A stretch of DNA of 64,000 bases from contig CM066727.1 in NCBI GenBank assembly GCA_033961575.1, positions 157,093,434-157,157,433 of the forward strand, given 5' to 3'. A program made the position numbers and the translations under genes. Below are positions 36,230-46,623 of the stretch, piece by piece (within the stretch, counting starts at the first letter, position 1; each line of letters opens with the position of its first letter). Source of the stretch: Aselliscus stoliczkanus (taxonomy: Eukaryota > Chordata > Mammalia > Chiroptera > Hipposideridae). Below the pieces are notes generated by a model that was given only the letters and a program-made list of their open reading frames with translations, was not told the origin of the DNA and did no database searches.

Positions 36230-36450
36230 GATGATAATGACAGCTGTTATCAAATGTCTACCAAATGCCAGGTGTTTTATTCAGCTCTGTACTATATTTA
36301 TCTTTCATCTTCCCACAGCACTATGAATTCAGTGTTATTATTCTTACTCTGCAGATCGGGACATAAACTCAGAGAAGGTCCTTAACTTTCTCAAAGTCAT
36401 ATAACTACTAAGTGATAGAACAATGAGTTGAGCCCAGGTCAATTTTAACT
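36230..36450 (-). mobile_element. MIR, antisense
   Basis: 'ctaccaaatgccaggtgttt', 'tcagagaaggtccttaactt' and 'caaagtcatataactactaa' follow the reverse-complement MIR order. Confidence 0.75.
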
Positions 36451-36629
36451 CTTAAGCCTGTCGTTTTTAATTTTTATTTTCACTTGGCTAAACTGAATTT
36501 TTCAAGTTCCATTAGTCTGAAAGGAAGAGAAAGAAGGAAATGATGAAACGATGGTAAGCTTACCAAGAAATGTTCAAATGGTCTCTGAGAACCCATAGAG
36601 AAGGAGCTGTGTCCATGTTTTCACTGCGG

Positions 36630-36700
36630 TATCCTCAGCATCTTGTCCTGGCATGAAACAGGTGTTCAATAAACATTTTTGAATAAGTGAATAAAAAAAT
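36630..36700 (+). mobile_element. L2 3' tail
   Basis: 'atcctcagcatcttgtcctg' then 'ggtgttcaataaacattttt' and 'gaataagtgaataa' match the L2 3' terminus on plus. Confidence 0.7.
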
Positions 36701-37929
36701 AAGTACAGTGTCATAGAGACTTTTTGAAGGGTAAAGAGAAAATGAGGAACTTAGATTGACTTTGGGCTGTCTCCTCTATGTCTTGAGAGATGTGAGGGGT
36801 TGAGAAAAGTAGATGAGATTCAGAATAGCAATTTGGAGAATATGATAGAGAAGCCCACAAAAGATAAAGTCAAGAATGGCTGAGAAGTGAGGACAATGCT
36901 CCGGAAATGTATATGAATTTGTCCACTATTTCTGAGTAGCACTCCCTTGGTCAGGAGGCTATAGAAAAAGATTTGGGGTTGCTTTCTAATCCTACATAAT
37001 CTGTTTCACTATCATTAATTTAAAAAATAAATTAAAAACCTGCCATATACAAGGTATTTTATAAACTATAATGTTGAGAATTATGATTTCAATTAAGTAG
37101 TTGGGGAAGCTGATAAGTAATGCTGGATAGAACCAGGAGTCAAGTCAGTTCTGCTCTAAAAGCATGTCTTTAAATATCTATTTAAAATAGTAACTAATGC
37201 TATACATGTTTTCATTTCACCCATAAATATTTCAAAGTATATCTACAAATGGCAGGGACTCTTTTTAAAAACATAACCACAATACAATTATCATTAAATT
37301 TTATTTTATAGGTATTTGATCAAATCAGGATTCAAATATGATGCATACATACACGGTAATTAGTTTATGAATCTTTAATTCTGTAGGTTCTCTCTCTCTC
37401 AATGTATACATAAAGGAAAAGGAAATCAAGTCTTTTATCTGTTGAGTTCCCCACAGTCTATAGATTTTGATGATTGTGACCCCAAGATAGCACGTAACAT
37501 GTTCCTCTGGTCTCCCGTTTTATCTCAAAATGGTATTTGATTTAGAATCTTGAAGAGATTTTATTTTTCTAGCAAGAACACTTCATATGAGGTGATGTGT
37601 ACTTCTAGTAGAGAGAATCTGGACATCTTTCTGAGAAGTTTGTATCCATTGATGATCATAGTTTAAATTAATCATTTCATTGAGGGTTGCAAAATGATGA
37701 TATTCTCATTCTATTAGTCAATTCATTTATTAGTTGAAATCTCCTAAAAAGGGAGATTTCCTTTCATCTACTACTTATTTCAAAGTACAGTTTATACACA
37801 TGAAGGCAGGATAAACGCTTGATTCTTCCTCTTTATTTGCCATTTAAAAAAATGGCGGCATGGTTCTCTGGCATCCTCCATAGGGTCCTGATGAGGGTGT
37901 TTGTTGTGTCTGTTGTATTTGTTTGATTT
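36701..37929. other. Low-repeat intergenic sequence
   Basis: No gene recognised. A small perfect hairpin lies at 37736-37760 (GAAATCTCC, 7-nt loop, GGAGATTTC). Confidence 0.45.
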
Positions 37930-38145
37930 GTATTTTCTGGGTACAGACTCTGAAGCCAGGCTGCCTGTAATCAGGATCCGTTTTACCACATGACTTTTTA
38001 ACCTTTCTGAGCCTCACCTTTCTCATTTGTAAATCAGGGATACTTAATAGTGTCTTCATGACAAGGTCGTTTTTGAGGACTAAACGAGAATACTTGTACA
38101 TGTGCAGAGCACTTGGAAAAATGCTTTGCACATAGTTATTTCAAT
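37930..38145 (+). mobile_element. MIR, near full length
   Basis: 'ctctgaagccaggctgcctg', 'gagcctcacctttctcattt', 'tgaggactaaacgagaatac' and 'cagagcacttggaaaaatgc' follow MIR on plus. The overlapping minus ORFs are shadows. Confidence 0.8.
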
Positions 38146-38339
38146 GTAACTGTTTGCTATCAGTAGTATCCTATTGTTTTTAAGTGGTGTTGAGGGGATG
38201 CTAGGCAACAATATTTTGTAAAACGTCCCCAAGTGATTCTAATGTGAAGCCAAGGTAGAGAACCAAGATTGAGAAGTTTAAAGAGATAATATTTACAAAA
38301 CAGGGGAGTGTAATAACTATATTTGTACTTTTAAAAGAT

Positions 38340-38530
38340 AGCCCCGAGATGGGACTCCCTGCTCTTTCACTCACTAATACTGTTGTATGAGGTTTGTCAA
38401 GCAAATTAACCTCTCTAAGGCTCAGTTTCTTCATCAGAAATAAGATTAATAATAGTGCACAGCTCATAGAGTAGCTGTGAGGATCAATAACTCTGCAGCT
38501 GCCTGGTACATAGTAAATGTTTAATAGCTG
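38340..38530 (+). mobile_element. MIR
   Basis: 'taacctctctaaggctcagt', 'ttcttcatcagaaataagat', 'tagctgtgaggatcaataac' and 'cctggtacatagtaaatgtt' follow MIR on plus. The 137-aa minus ORF at 38201-38614 lies across this element and is rejected. Confidence 0.8.
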
Positions 38531-39587
38531 TGATATGTCAAAAAACTGCACCACAGGCCAGAATTCGTGTGCCCAGCTGACACTCCTACTTTCCCTGCCT
38601 AGATGTCGCTCCATAAGACTAGTTTGTTCTGCCTTTTCACCATTTCTTTATTCAAATTGAAAAGGCAAGCACTAGACATTTGAGAAAAATACGTTCCACA
38701 CAACCAGCTGTAATAGAATGGTATCTGTGATCAGCGCAATAAACTATATAAACTTCTACTCCAGTAGCTCATAGAACATTTTAATTTAAATGATATTTTA
38801 AAAGAGAGAAACTTTGCACTGGCTTAAGCACATAAATAAAGGCCATTTGAACAGGTCCATGCCCAAATTCAGATGGATTTTCTGTTATCTTATTTGTACT
38901 TCGTGCCTTATCAGACATTTCCTCTCTTCCTGTGGCACAGCTTTTAGTCAATTGTGTTAGCTACACAGTATAAATTTTGGGCTTTTCATCTGAGATGCTG
39001 TGTGCTTTAAAAAGGAGGTATTTTGTTTTCCCTATGTCTTAATTCATCATCCACTAAGACAATAGACAAGATAGTCTTTCAGCTAAGGGATGTATTATTG
39101 ATCAAACCATAAGCAAGTTGGAAGATGAAATGCATTTGCTAAATCATTTTAAAAATCTTTTTCAAACTTTTTATCCTCCTAAGCTAGAGATGTGTCAATA
39201 CTAGAGAAAAATGCCATATACACAAGTAGGACCAACTAGAATATTCAGAGGACTTCTATGATTTCCTGTCCCCGTGGGGCCTATGTTTTGAAAAACTGAA
39301 CACACCAAACTTCATTTATCAATATTTATTTCCCCATTTTTTTTATAAATCAAAGTCATTTATAACTGCCAACTAGAACATCCAATATGAGACATCCAGT
39401 CTCATTCAGTATGAAATAACCTGGGTTACTATAGTGTATAACTAGAATTCCAGCTAAAAGCAAGAAAACATTTGAGCTGATACCATCTTTAATCTGACAA
39501 AACATTGTGTTTTCTCCCCTGATATGAAGTATGGGGATAACAATCCTGTCATTCAGGGCCCTTCAACTTTTCGTTCCAACTTATGGT
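38531..39587. other. Low-repeat intergenic sequence
   Basis: No recognised repeat, RNA gene or ORF. Confidence 0.4.
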
Positions 39588-39666
39588 AAGCAGAATGGCC
39601 CCTCAAAGGTGTCTATTCCCTAAAACCTAAATATGTTAGATTTCATGGCAAAAAAGAACTGAGTTT

Positions 39667-39848
39667 GGGGCGGCTGGTTAGCTCAGATGGTTAGAGCGCA
39701 GGCTCATAACACCAAGGTTGCCGGTTCGATTCCCACATGGACTGCAGAGCTGTGCCCTCCACAACGAGACTGAAGACAACTATTTGACTTGGAGCTGATG
39801 GGACCAGGAAAAAAACTGTTTCCCAATAAAATTTCAAAAGAAAAAAAA
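39667..39848 (+). mobile_element. VES/Rhin-1-like bat SINE
   Basis: GGGGCGGCTGGTTAGCTCAG head with A box, 'gttgccggttcgattcccac' B box, 'gtgccctccacaacgagact', then a CCCAATAAAATTTC tail and poly(A). Probable duplication CTGAGTTT / CTAAGTTT. It is the better-preserved of two VES-like copies. Confidence 0.88.
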
Positions 39849-40214
39849 CCTAAGTTTGCAGATGAAATTACAGTTGCTATTCAGCTGACTTTGAGATGGG
39901 AAGGTTATCCCGGCTTATCCAGGTGGGCCCAATGTAATCACAAGTGTCCTTAATGTGGAAGTGAGAGGCAGGAGAGTCAGTATCAGGGTAAGGTGATGTG
40001 ATGTGCTGTGAGAAAGACTCCACTGGCCATTGTTGGCTTTGAAGAGGGATGGGCCCAGAAGCCAAGAAATATGAGCAGCTTCTGGCTGGAAAAGGCAAGA
40101 ATATGGATTCTCCGTGAGAGCCTCCAGAAAGGAACATAGTAGCTCTACTGACATCTTGATTTTGACCTGTGAGACCAATTTCAGACTTGTTGCCTCCAGA
40201 ACTGTAAGATAATA

Positions 40215-40295
40215 TTGGGTTATCGGAAAAGTCATGACGTATTTTTTCTATGTTTTCCATTGCAAAAATGCATCATGACTTTTCCGACAGCCTGA
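40215..40295. mobile_element. Palindromic mariner-type MITE, copy 1
   Basis: 81 bp flanked by TA on each side. Arms TTGGGTTATCGGAAAAGTCA and TGACTTTTCCGACAGCCTGA are inverted. The short centre carries 'tattttttctatgttttcca'. It resembles MADE1-like mariner derivatives in design but has a different sequence. It sits in the poly(A)-signal region of the MLT1 LTR. Confidence 0.85.
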
Positions 40296-40369
40296 TACAT
40301 TTGTGTTATCGTAAATCACCAGTTTGTGGCAATTTGTTACAGCAGCCAAGAAAACTACTACATTATCTT

Positions 40370-40935
40370 TTTGCACAAATTGTTGATCCCTCCTCCTTCA
40401 TGGGTTCTGGCCCACGTGATCCTCCTCAATGACCTGGGCATGCCCCTCTTCCTCCTTCTGGGTCCTTGTTTACGCTCCCCCTCATTAGGACAGCATGCCA
40501 CCTCCTATCAGCAGAGGCAAAGCCTGTCCATCTTTCAGATTCCTCCTCTGCCACAGGCTCCATTGTTCTTGAATTTGTCAGGTACATGCAGTCTCTCCCT
40601 GCGTTGAACTCTTGCAGTACTTTATTGTCTCTCTTTCCTGGCGCTTACTACGTTTTCTCCTGGAATAGAGTTATTTGTGCATATGACATGGCATCAAGGA
40701 TTTTAAGCTCCTTGATGACAAGACTGGTGTTTGATTAATCTCTATATTAAGCTTTTTCTTTTTTTTTTTTTTTTTAGGGCAGTGTCACTGGCCCTCACAT
40801 GTGGGACCCGAACCGGGGCCGCTGGCTTCCCAAGCCAGCGCTTAACCACAGCACCACTCGGCTGGCCCTGATTAATCTCTAAATCTTCTACAATACCTAG
40901 CCCAATATTATTTATGTTCTATAAACTTAACATAT
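40370..40935 (+). mobile_element. L2 3' region, split by a SINE
   Basis: 'ggcgcttactacgttttctc', 'aagctccttgatgacaagac' and, past the SINE, 'ctacaatacctagcccaata' follow the L2 3' part on plus. ORFs at 40250-40738 lie in it and are non-genic. Confidence 0.6.
40745..40868 (-). mobile_element. Short monomeric SINE, antisense
   Basis: Poly(T), 'agggcagtgtcactggccct', the hairpin CTGGC-TTCCCAA-GCCAG in reverse complement, and 'cggctggccc' end. Target duplication TGATTAATCTCTA at 40732-40744 and 40869-40881, perfect over 13 bp. Confidence 0.93.
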
Positions 40936-41248
40936 AATCATAGTCCTTTATATGTGTGTATAAATATGTAAATGCACATATGCAAATGACATCATAGAAC
41001 TACCACATGCTGTCACAGGAATACAAGAAAAAAGAAAAGTTAAGACTTTTCACCAGTTGCCACACAAATGTTAAGAATCCCAGACACATCTAATTTTTAG
41101 GAACAGCCTGAGCTCTTGTTCTTTCACAAAATGGAGAATGAAGAATGAATATAGGGGAGTTTATTCCTTGACTGAGGAGATGAATATTAGATATGGAGAA
41201 CTGTATCCAAGACACCCTTGTGGTCATGCAAAGCATCTGAGCAAAGAA
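40936..41248. other. Unique sequence
   Basis: Nothing recognised. Confidence 0.4.
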
Positions 41249-41259
41249 AGGAACCTGAG

Positions 41260-41640
41260 GGCCAGCCAAGTGGCTCAGTTGGTTAAGAGCGCGAGCTCTG
41301 AGCAACAGGGTCGCCAGTTCAATTCCCACATGGGCCAGTGAGCTGCACCCAAGCTGAGCTGCCAACAGGTGCAGTATGGCTCAGCTGGTGAGAGCATGTG
41401 CTCCTAACAACAAGGTTGCCGGTTGGACTCCCACATGGGATGGTGGGCTATGCCCACCAGCAACTAAGGTTGAACACAGCACCTTGAGCTGAACCGGCCA
41501 TAAGCTGTGGCCAGGTGGCCGGGTGGCAGGTGACTGGACTTGGAGCTGAGCTAGCTGGGCCCTCCACAACTAAGATTAAAGGACAACTTGGCTGTTCCCC
41601 TTCCCCAATTCCCCAATAAAATCTTTAAAACAAAAACAAG
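41260..41640 (+). mobile_element. Dimeric tRNA-derived SINE
   Basis: Two modules (A boxes 'gtggctcagttggttaagag' and 'atggctcagctggtgaga'), one 'atggtgggctatgcccacca' segment and a CAATAAAATCTTTAAAAC tail. Target duplication AGGAACCTGAG / AGGAACGTGAG. It lacks the third module of 34537-35048. The ORFs on both strands are artefacts. Confidence 0.92.
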
Positions 41641-41651
41641 AGGAACGTGAG

Positions 41652-42164
41652 ATCCATGAGCAACAGTGGGGAAGTCTTGGGTCAATAGCCTAAGTTTTCA
41701 TTTTATTTGGGATCCAGCCATTAGAAAAGAATGCAAAACATTTTTTTTTCCATGCAGATATTGATCAATATCTTTCTTTCTAGAAGGAAACTAAGAATGA
41801 AATTAAACAAGCCGTAACATCAAATGGCTGATGGCACACTTGACTTGTACCATCTGCAAGACAAGGCCATTCTTTAAAACAAACAAAAAAAAATTGACTG
41901 TTTTGTCTCCAAGATAAACAGGCATCTTTGTAGCACCATAATTTCCTGTTCTGTGAAAAGAGAAAAATTTTGTTGTTAATATTTTGCCTGGTATAGCAAT
42001 TACTTTAGCTATGTTTTAGCTTTTGTCCTTCCAAAATAAACATTAGACCCAAGAAGGCACATCCTTCCAAAGACTATTCTAAGCATGGTATATTTTTAGT
42101 TCCTTTCCTCTGAGTCATGCACGAAATGATAGATCACAGATGCATTTTTAATTGCTTGTATTTT
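41652..42164. other. Unique sequence
   Basis: No repeat or gene recognised. Confidence 0.4.
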
Positions 42165-42365
42165 TTGACTATTTGCTATATTCCAGACATTATGCTAAGT
42201 ACTTTATAGATATTCTGCCATTTAAAACTAGCAATCCTATGAGGTGGGCATCACCATTTTTATATTAACACATTTTTTGCGGGAAACGAGTAAACTCATC
42301 ATATAGCTCAAATGCCCGCTTACAAAGTGTTAAAGTTCAGGTAGGTGAGCCATAGAATTCAGGTT
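42165..42365 (-). mobile_element. MIR, antisense
   Basis: 'ttccagacattatgctaagt', 'actttatagatattctgcca', 'gcaatcctatgaggtgggca' and 'gtgagccatagaattcagg' follow the antisense MIR. Confidence 0.75.
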
Positions 42366-42448
42366 CTTGCACAAGCTCTCATCACCATTAAGAGGCATAG
42401 AATCCATTTACCCCTAGGTGTCTGCATCCTTATGCCCATGTTCTTTTG

Positions 42449-42905
42449 TTTGTTTTTTTTTTTAAAGATTTTATTGGGGAATTGGGGAAGGGGAACAGCG
42501 TTGGGGAATCGGGGAAGGGGAACAGACAAGTTGCTGTCTTTTTGTTCTTCAGTCTAGTTGCGGAAGACGTTGCTTCACTGGCCCATGTTGTTATCGTCAT
42601 TGCTCTCTTCCCGGATGAGGCAGATCGGTCACCGGCCACTGGATGGTCCCTCACCACGGCTATTGGCCGCTCACGCTGGCTGCCAGCCACTCAAGCTGAC
42701 TGCCGGCCACTCACTGCAGCCTATGGCAGCCCACTGCAGCAGGGGCTGCAGCCTACACTGTCACCGGGGCTCGCACAGCCCAGCTCCAGGTGGAGCTGCT
42801 GTTAGCTGTAGAGGGCAGTGTCACTGGCCCTCATATGTGGGATCCGAACCAGGGCCACCAGTATCCCAAAACCAGCTCTTAACCAATGCACCACTCGGCC
42901 GGCCC
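42449..42905 (-). mobile_element. Long tRNA-derived SINE, antisense
   Basis: 'aaagattttattggggaatt' is the tail, then the GC-rich body ('ctgcagcaggggctgcag') and 'gcaccactcggccggccc' head. Four ORFs of 70-121 aa cross it and are artefacts of its GC-rich body. Confidence 0.9.
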
Positions 42906-44209
42906 TTGAATAATCTTATATAATATTGCTTTCTTATCTAAATTTTACCTCTAGCCATGAAAATTTAATGAATTTCCTAATAAACATTAGTTATTGAGTT
43001 AGCAAATATGTACTTGCCAATAAACTAATGAGACTTGTATATCTTTTGCCAATTGACACAGATACATAAATACCCTCACTTTGATATGTCATCATTTATT
43101 TATTGGTCGGTTAGGAAAGCTACATTCCCAAAATGAAGATGACTTCACAAGCAAAGGAGTATTTTCCACTTTTAATGTCCCTTTATTAACCAGCCCTTTG
43201 GGTTGGTTTTATAGTCTTACCCCATCCCCAGACTTTTCCTCCATCCCATCTGCAGAACCAAGACCATTTGTTCTCTAACTGCAGGTTCATCTCCACTTGG
43301 TCTATATCCTTGCTGCCTATCCATCTATTCTACAATGTGGATAGTGGGGCTGTTGGGTTGTTTCAAAGACCTGGTGTCTGTCTATAACCACATTTCAGAT
43401 GATCACTATCACGTCTTTTTCCCTGTGCCTGGGTCCTTGTTAGTAGTACAGCCCCAGCTGATTGAGAGGAGAGATCTGAGAGTAGGCGCCAGTTGTAGCC
43501 ACTGTCATATCTCATGGTGGCCAGGCTTTTCTGTAAGCGACATGTCTCAGAGTAACCCCATAGCTCCTGTAGATGAAAAAAAATCTCTTCTTTATAAAAG
43601 AATGTCAGCTAAGAAATGTACAAGGAGGATAAAATCAGAAAATCACCAATTTTCCACCCCTAATGAAATCATCGTTTCAAGAATCATCAGTGGATGCTGA
43701 CGCCATTAAGAGATTGACGAGGAATTGGAATACTGCCAGTACCAATGTATCACCCACAAGACATGGGTTGCAAGTGGAAAAATATAACTTTAAAATGTAA
43801 GCTTCCAACTGTCACCCTTTACTTGGTGATCAAGCTTAGCATAGAATACTGGGAAAACAGCTTATATACTTGTTGGGGTACAATGCCTTGCCTGTGACAC
43901 CATCTACCAAAAATGTTTAACTTGCTTCTAATCAAAACTTTGGATCCAACATTCACTTTGTAGGAAATACAGACGATAAAGTAAAAGTTAAATGACATCA
44001 TGACGAACGTATTAGACAAACTCAGAAAGTGGAACAGCCTACAGGACAAGTCTTTTCAATGAGTCAATATCATGAAAAAAAATAGGGTGTGTTTTGGGTT
44101 CTCTAGATTAAAAGAGATCCAGAGACATAATAACCAAGGCAATGTGTGAGTCTTAGTGGATCCCAATTTGAATAGTTGAATAGAAAAAGTGCTTGGGACT
44201 AAGTGTCTG
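42906..44209. other. Low-repeat intergenic sequence
   Basis: No recognised family. ORFs at 43335-43700 (121 aa) and 43819-44049 have no motif or splice support that I can see. Confidence 0.4.
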
Positions 44210-44545
44210 TCTTAGTTCAGGCTGCTATAACAAAGTACCATAGACTGAGTAGCTTATAAACAATAGCAATTTATTTCTCACAGTTCTGGAGGCTGGATAT
44301 CTGAGAGCAGGGTGTTAGCATGGTCGGGTTCTGATGTGGGCCCTCTTTTTGTAACTTGTCATTGTATCCTCATATGGCAGAGGGTGGTGAGAAGAAGCAA
44401 GTTCTCTCATGATTCTTACAAGGGCTCTAATCCCATTCATTAGGGCTCCACCCTTATGACATCATCAAATCCTAAATATCTCCCCGAAGCTCCACCTCCT
44501 AATACCACCACGTTATGGGGTAGCATTTCAACATATGATGGGCAC
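44210..44545 (-). mobile_element. MLT1/MST-type LTR, antisense
   Basis: 'cttagttcaggctgctataa', 'caaagtaccatagactgagt', 'tttctcacagttctggaggc', 'ccatt-cattagggctccacc' and 'cctcctaataccaccacg' follow the reverse complement of an ERVL-MaLR LTR. Confidence 0.85.
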
Positions 44546-45472
44546 TTTCTAGAGATTTAGTCTTGCTCTTAATAACACTGTGAAGTGTTGACAGAGGGTG
44601 CTGTGTTGAATGACATTCTGCTGTTTAGTCTGTACTTCCCATTATCATGCTCCAGTGAGATGTATCTTGGGATATTTTTTGAGCCTGTGCTAGGTACTAA
44701 ACAACTAAGGTGGAATACCTTCACTCTACAACATATTCTGCTGGCTGGACTGAACCTGCCCCAATGCTTGTTATCAAGCTAGGCTGTCCCAATGCCTCCC
44801 CCATCTTAGAGAAACAGGGCAATCATTCCTGGTCCATTTCATCTCACTTCAGTTAACTAGCCAATCTCAGTCTTGTCCCCCAGCCTTACCTAGTGAATAT
44901 TAACTTATATTTGGGCACAGATTATAATACTCCATTAAAAAAAGGATTCACATATAAAATGTCACTAACAAACCTTCTTTTCACTTACCCCAACTATTTT
45001 ACCTGGAATTCTTTAGAACAATATTTCCCCCAAACATGTTTTTAAAAGATGCTGCATATGAAAATGGTCCGTGATTAAATAAATCTGGAAAATGCTAGGT
45101 TAAATGCATTTCATCAAGTTTATTTCATGCAGAACATCTCAGAGCCTCTAATCCACTACAACTCATTGTGAATTTCCACACAGGGCATTTATAGAAGGAA
45201 TCCTTTTGTAAGCATCCTTGCCCATGAGCAAAGATATGTATGACTCAAGGGACATGGGTTTAGAAATGTTTCTTTAAAGATGCACGAGTAAAGTTTGGGG
45301 ACAAAATATATCTATAAATTAGGCATACGGTGATAGATGCCTCTCTTAAAGTTGTGGGAATGAGAATAGCATTTCTAGAATTTATAGAAACTAACATAAA
45401 ATAGTTTAAAAACAATAGTAAATCCTTTCTCAGACATGAGTCTTAATGATCTAAGTTTTCAAAACAACTCAC
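44546..45472. other. Low-repeat intergenic sequence
   Basis: No confident repeat. It would be intron 1 if the minus-strand candidate exon at 45473 is real. Confidence 0.4.
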
Positions 45473-45571
45473 CTTCGCAGAATTCACGAACATAAAGCTG
45501 TCAGAGATGGAGCCGCGGCTGCATGCGGCGCCAGGATCCACTCCGAACATGAATGTTGCCTTCGGAGCCAT
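45473..45571 (-). CDS. Candidate first coding exon, unknown protein
   Basis: What is seen: on minus, an ATG in a good start context (GGCATGG) opens 33 codons that end, in frame and at phase 0, on the consensus donor AAG|GTGAGT (intron from 45472). The peptide begins MAPKATFMFGVDPGAACSRG and ends FMFVNSAK. An acceptor-like tract (CCCCTCTCCCTGGTCAG) lies upstream, so the exon could span 45473-45606. About ten CpGs occur in 150 bp, against very few nearby. Not seen: downstream exons, a homologous family or a transcript. It could instead be a non-coding exon, a CpG-rich promoter fragment, or chance. I do not recognise the peptide. Confidence 0.3.
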
Positions 45572-46062
45572 GCCACGTTAGGGTCCTGCAGACATGCGCT
45601 CTGAGGCTGACCAGGGAGAGGGGACTGGTCCTGTTCAGGTGGCAGGATGTAAGAGTCCATGTGTTTCAAAGGGCAGGGCTTTGCTTTCTTTGTACTTAAT
45701 GGGAAAATACAGTTACAGCTTTAGAGTTTCAGCCTTTGGCGTAACAGTTTACCTTATTATACAATATTGTGAGAAACATACGTTGCTTGGATAATGTCAA
45801 TCTGATTATGCATTTTACTTTTTTTTTCTTTTTCCAGAAAACTTGAGACAAGAGTCTCAAGCATAAAAGCGTAAAAATCTTGGAGTGCTGTCATTTCTTG
45901 AGACTGGAGACTAGGCCATATGAATCCTGCATTTTAAGTCTTAGCAAGAGAGCAATAATTTCTCATAAATGTTGAATAATTTGGGCTTTTTTTTTCACCA
46001 GGTAATAGCTTGATTGCATTGTTAGGCTTCTTGATTTAAGGAGCAAGGTGACAATAGCAAAA

Positions 46063-46210
46063 ATGGGCAAAGAAGACAGCTCTAAGGTGGAAGAGAGAGG
46101 CCAGGATATGTACGAAATTAAACGCAAGCACCTACTGAAGTGCTATCAGGCTCTTCCCCTCAGTGGGGATGGGAAGGTACAAGGGGCATTAGCCACTCAG
46201 GATGACTTAG
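46063..46210 (+). CDS. Candidate first coding exon, unknown protein
   Basis: What is seen: a splice-acceptor-like tract 'tttttttttcaccag' ends at about 46001. The first ATG after it (46063, AAAAATGG context) opens 49 codons ending at a donor TTAG|GTAAAG (intron from 46211). The peptide begins MGKEDSSKVEERGQDMYEIK, is charged in its first half, and continues RKHLLKCYQALPLSGDGKV. Reading through the donor stops four codons later. The antisense SINE at 46233 would lie in the following intron. No downstream exon or known family is recognised. Chance is possible over so short a frame. Confidence 0.3.
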
Positions 46211-46232
46211 GTAAAGTTCTGTAGACATTTCC

Positions 46233-46391
46233 ATTTTTTTTTTTTTTTTTTTTTTTTAGCTGAGCCATCCTGCTACCTGTTGGCAGCTCAGCGGCAACTC
46301 AGCTCGGGCTGGGCATCGAACTGCTGTTGCTCAGAGCTCAGCTCGCACTCTTGAGCGAGCTCTTAACCAACTGAGTCACTCGGCCGGCCCT
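46233..46391 (-). mobile_element. tRNA-derived SINE, antisense, truncated form
   Basis: Poly(T), 'agctgagccatcctgctacc', 'caactgagtcactcggccgg' end. Same truncated two-module form as 17267. Target duplication GACATTTCC / GACATTTTC. Confidence 0.9.
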
Positions 46392-46623
46392 GACATTTTC
46401 TTAAGAAATCAAATACAGCTCGATTTTATTACCAATTGACTTCTCACTTGAGTACACAATGTGAATGAATTATGTTCTTGAACATTTAACTGAAGTAAAT
46501 ATACTTGAACATCTTCTTTGCCAGGCATTGTTCTAGTAGCCACTGGGAAGCCTCATAGAGCTTACATTTTAGCTGGAGAGGCTAACTAAGCAACTACGGA
46601 AGTCACTGATTTAGGACATTCCT

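Larger units (their letters stand above)
39588..40362 (+). mobile_element. MLT1-type LTR, split twice
   Basis: 'gtgggcccaatgtaatcaca', 'ggattctccgtgagagcctc', 'gcctccagaactgtaagata' and 'gttacagcagccaagaaaac' give the MLT1B/C-like order on plus. A VES SINE (39667-39848) and a palindromic MITE (40215-40295) interrupt it. ORFs on both strands over it are artefacts. Confidence 0.85.

Noticed and set aside
38201..38614. 137-aa minus ORF
   Set aside because: It lies across a MIR element and has no motif, splice context or plausible start.
39877..40260. 106- and 127-aa minus ORFs
   Set aside because: Antisense frames in an MLT1 LTR.
42446..42923. ORFs of 86-121 aa
   Set aside because: Artefacts of the GC-rich body of the antisense SINE at 42449-42905.
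45813..45838. Strong plus-strand acceptor 'tttttctttttccag' at 45838
   Set aside because: The sequence after it has stops in all frames early on and no clear donor, so I do not call an exon, though a non-coding exon cannot be excluded.
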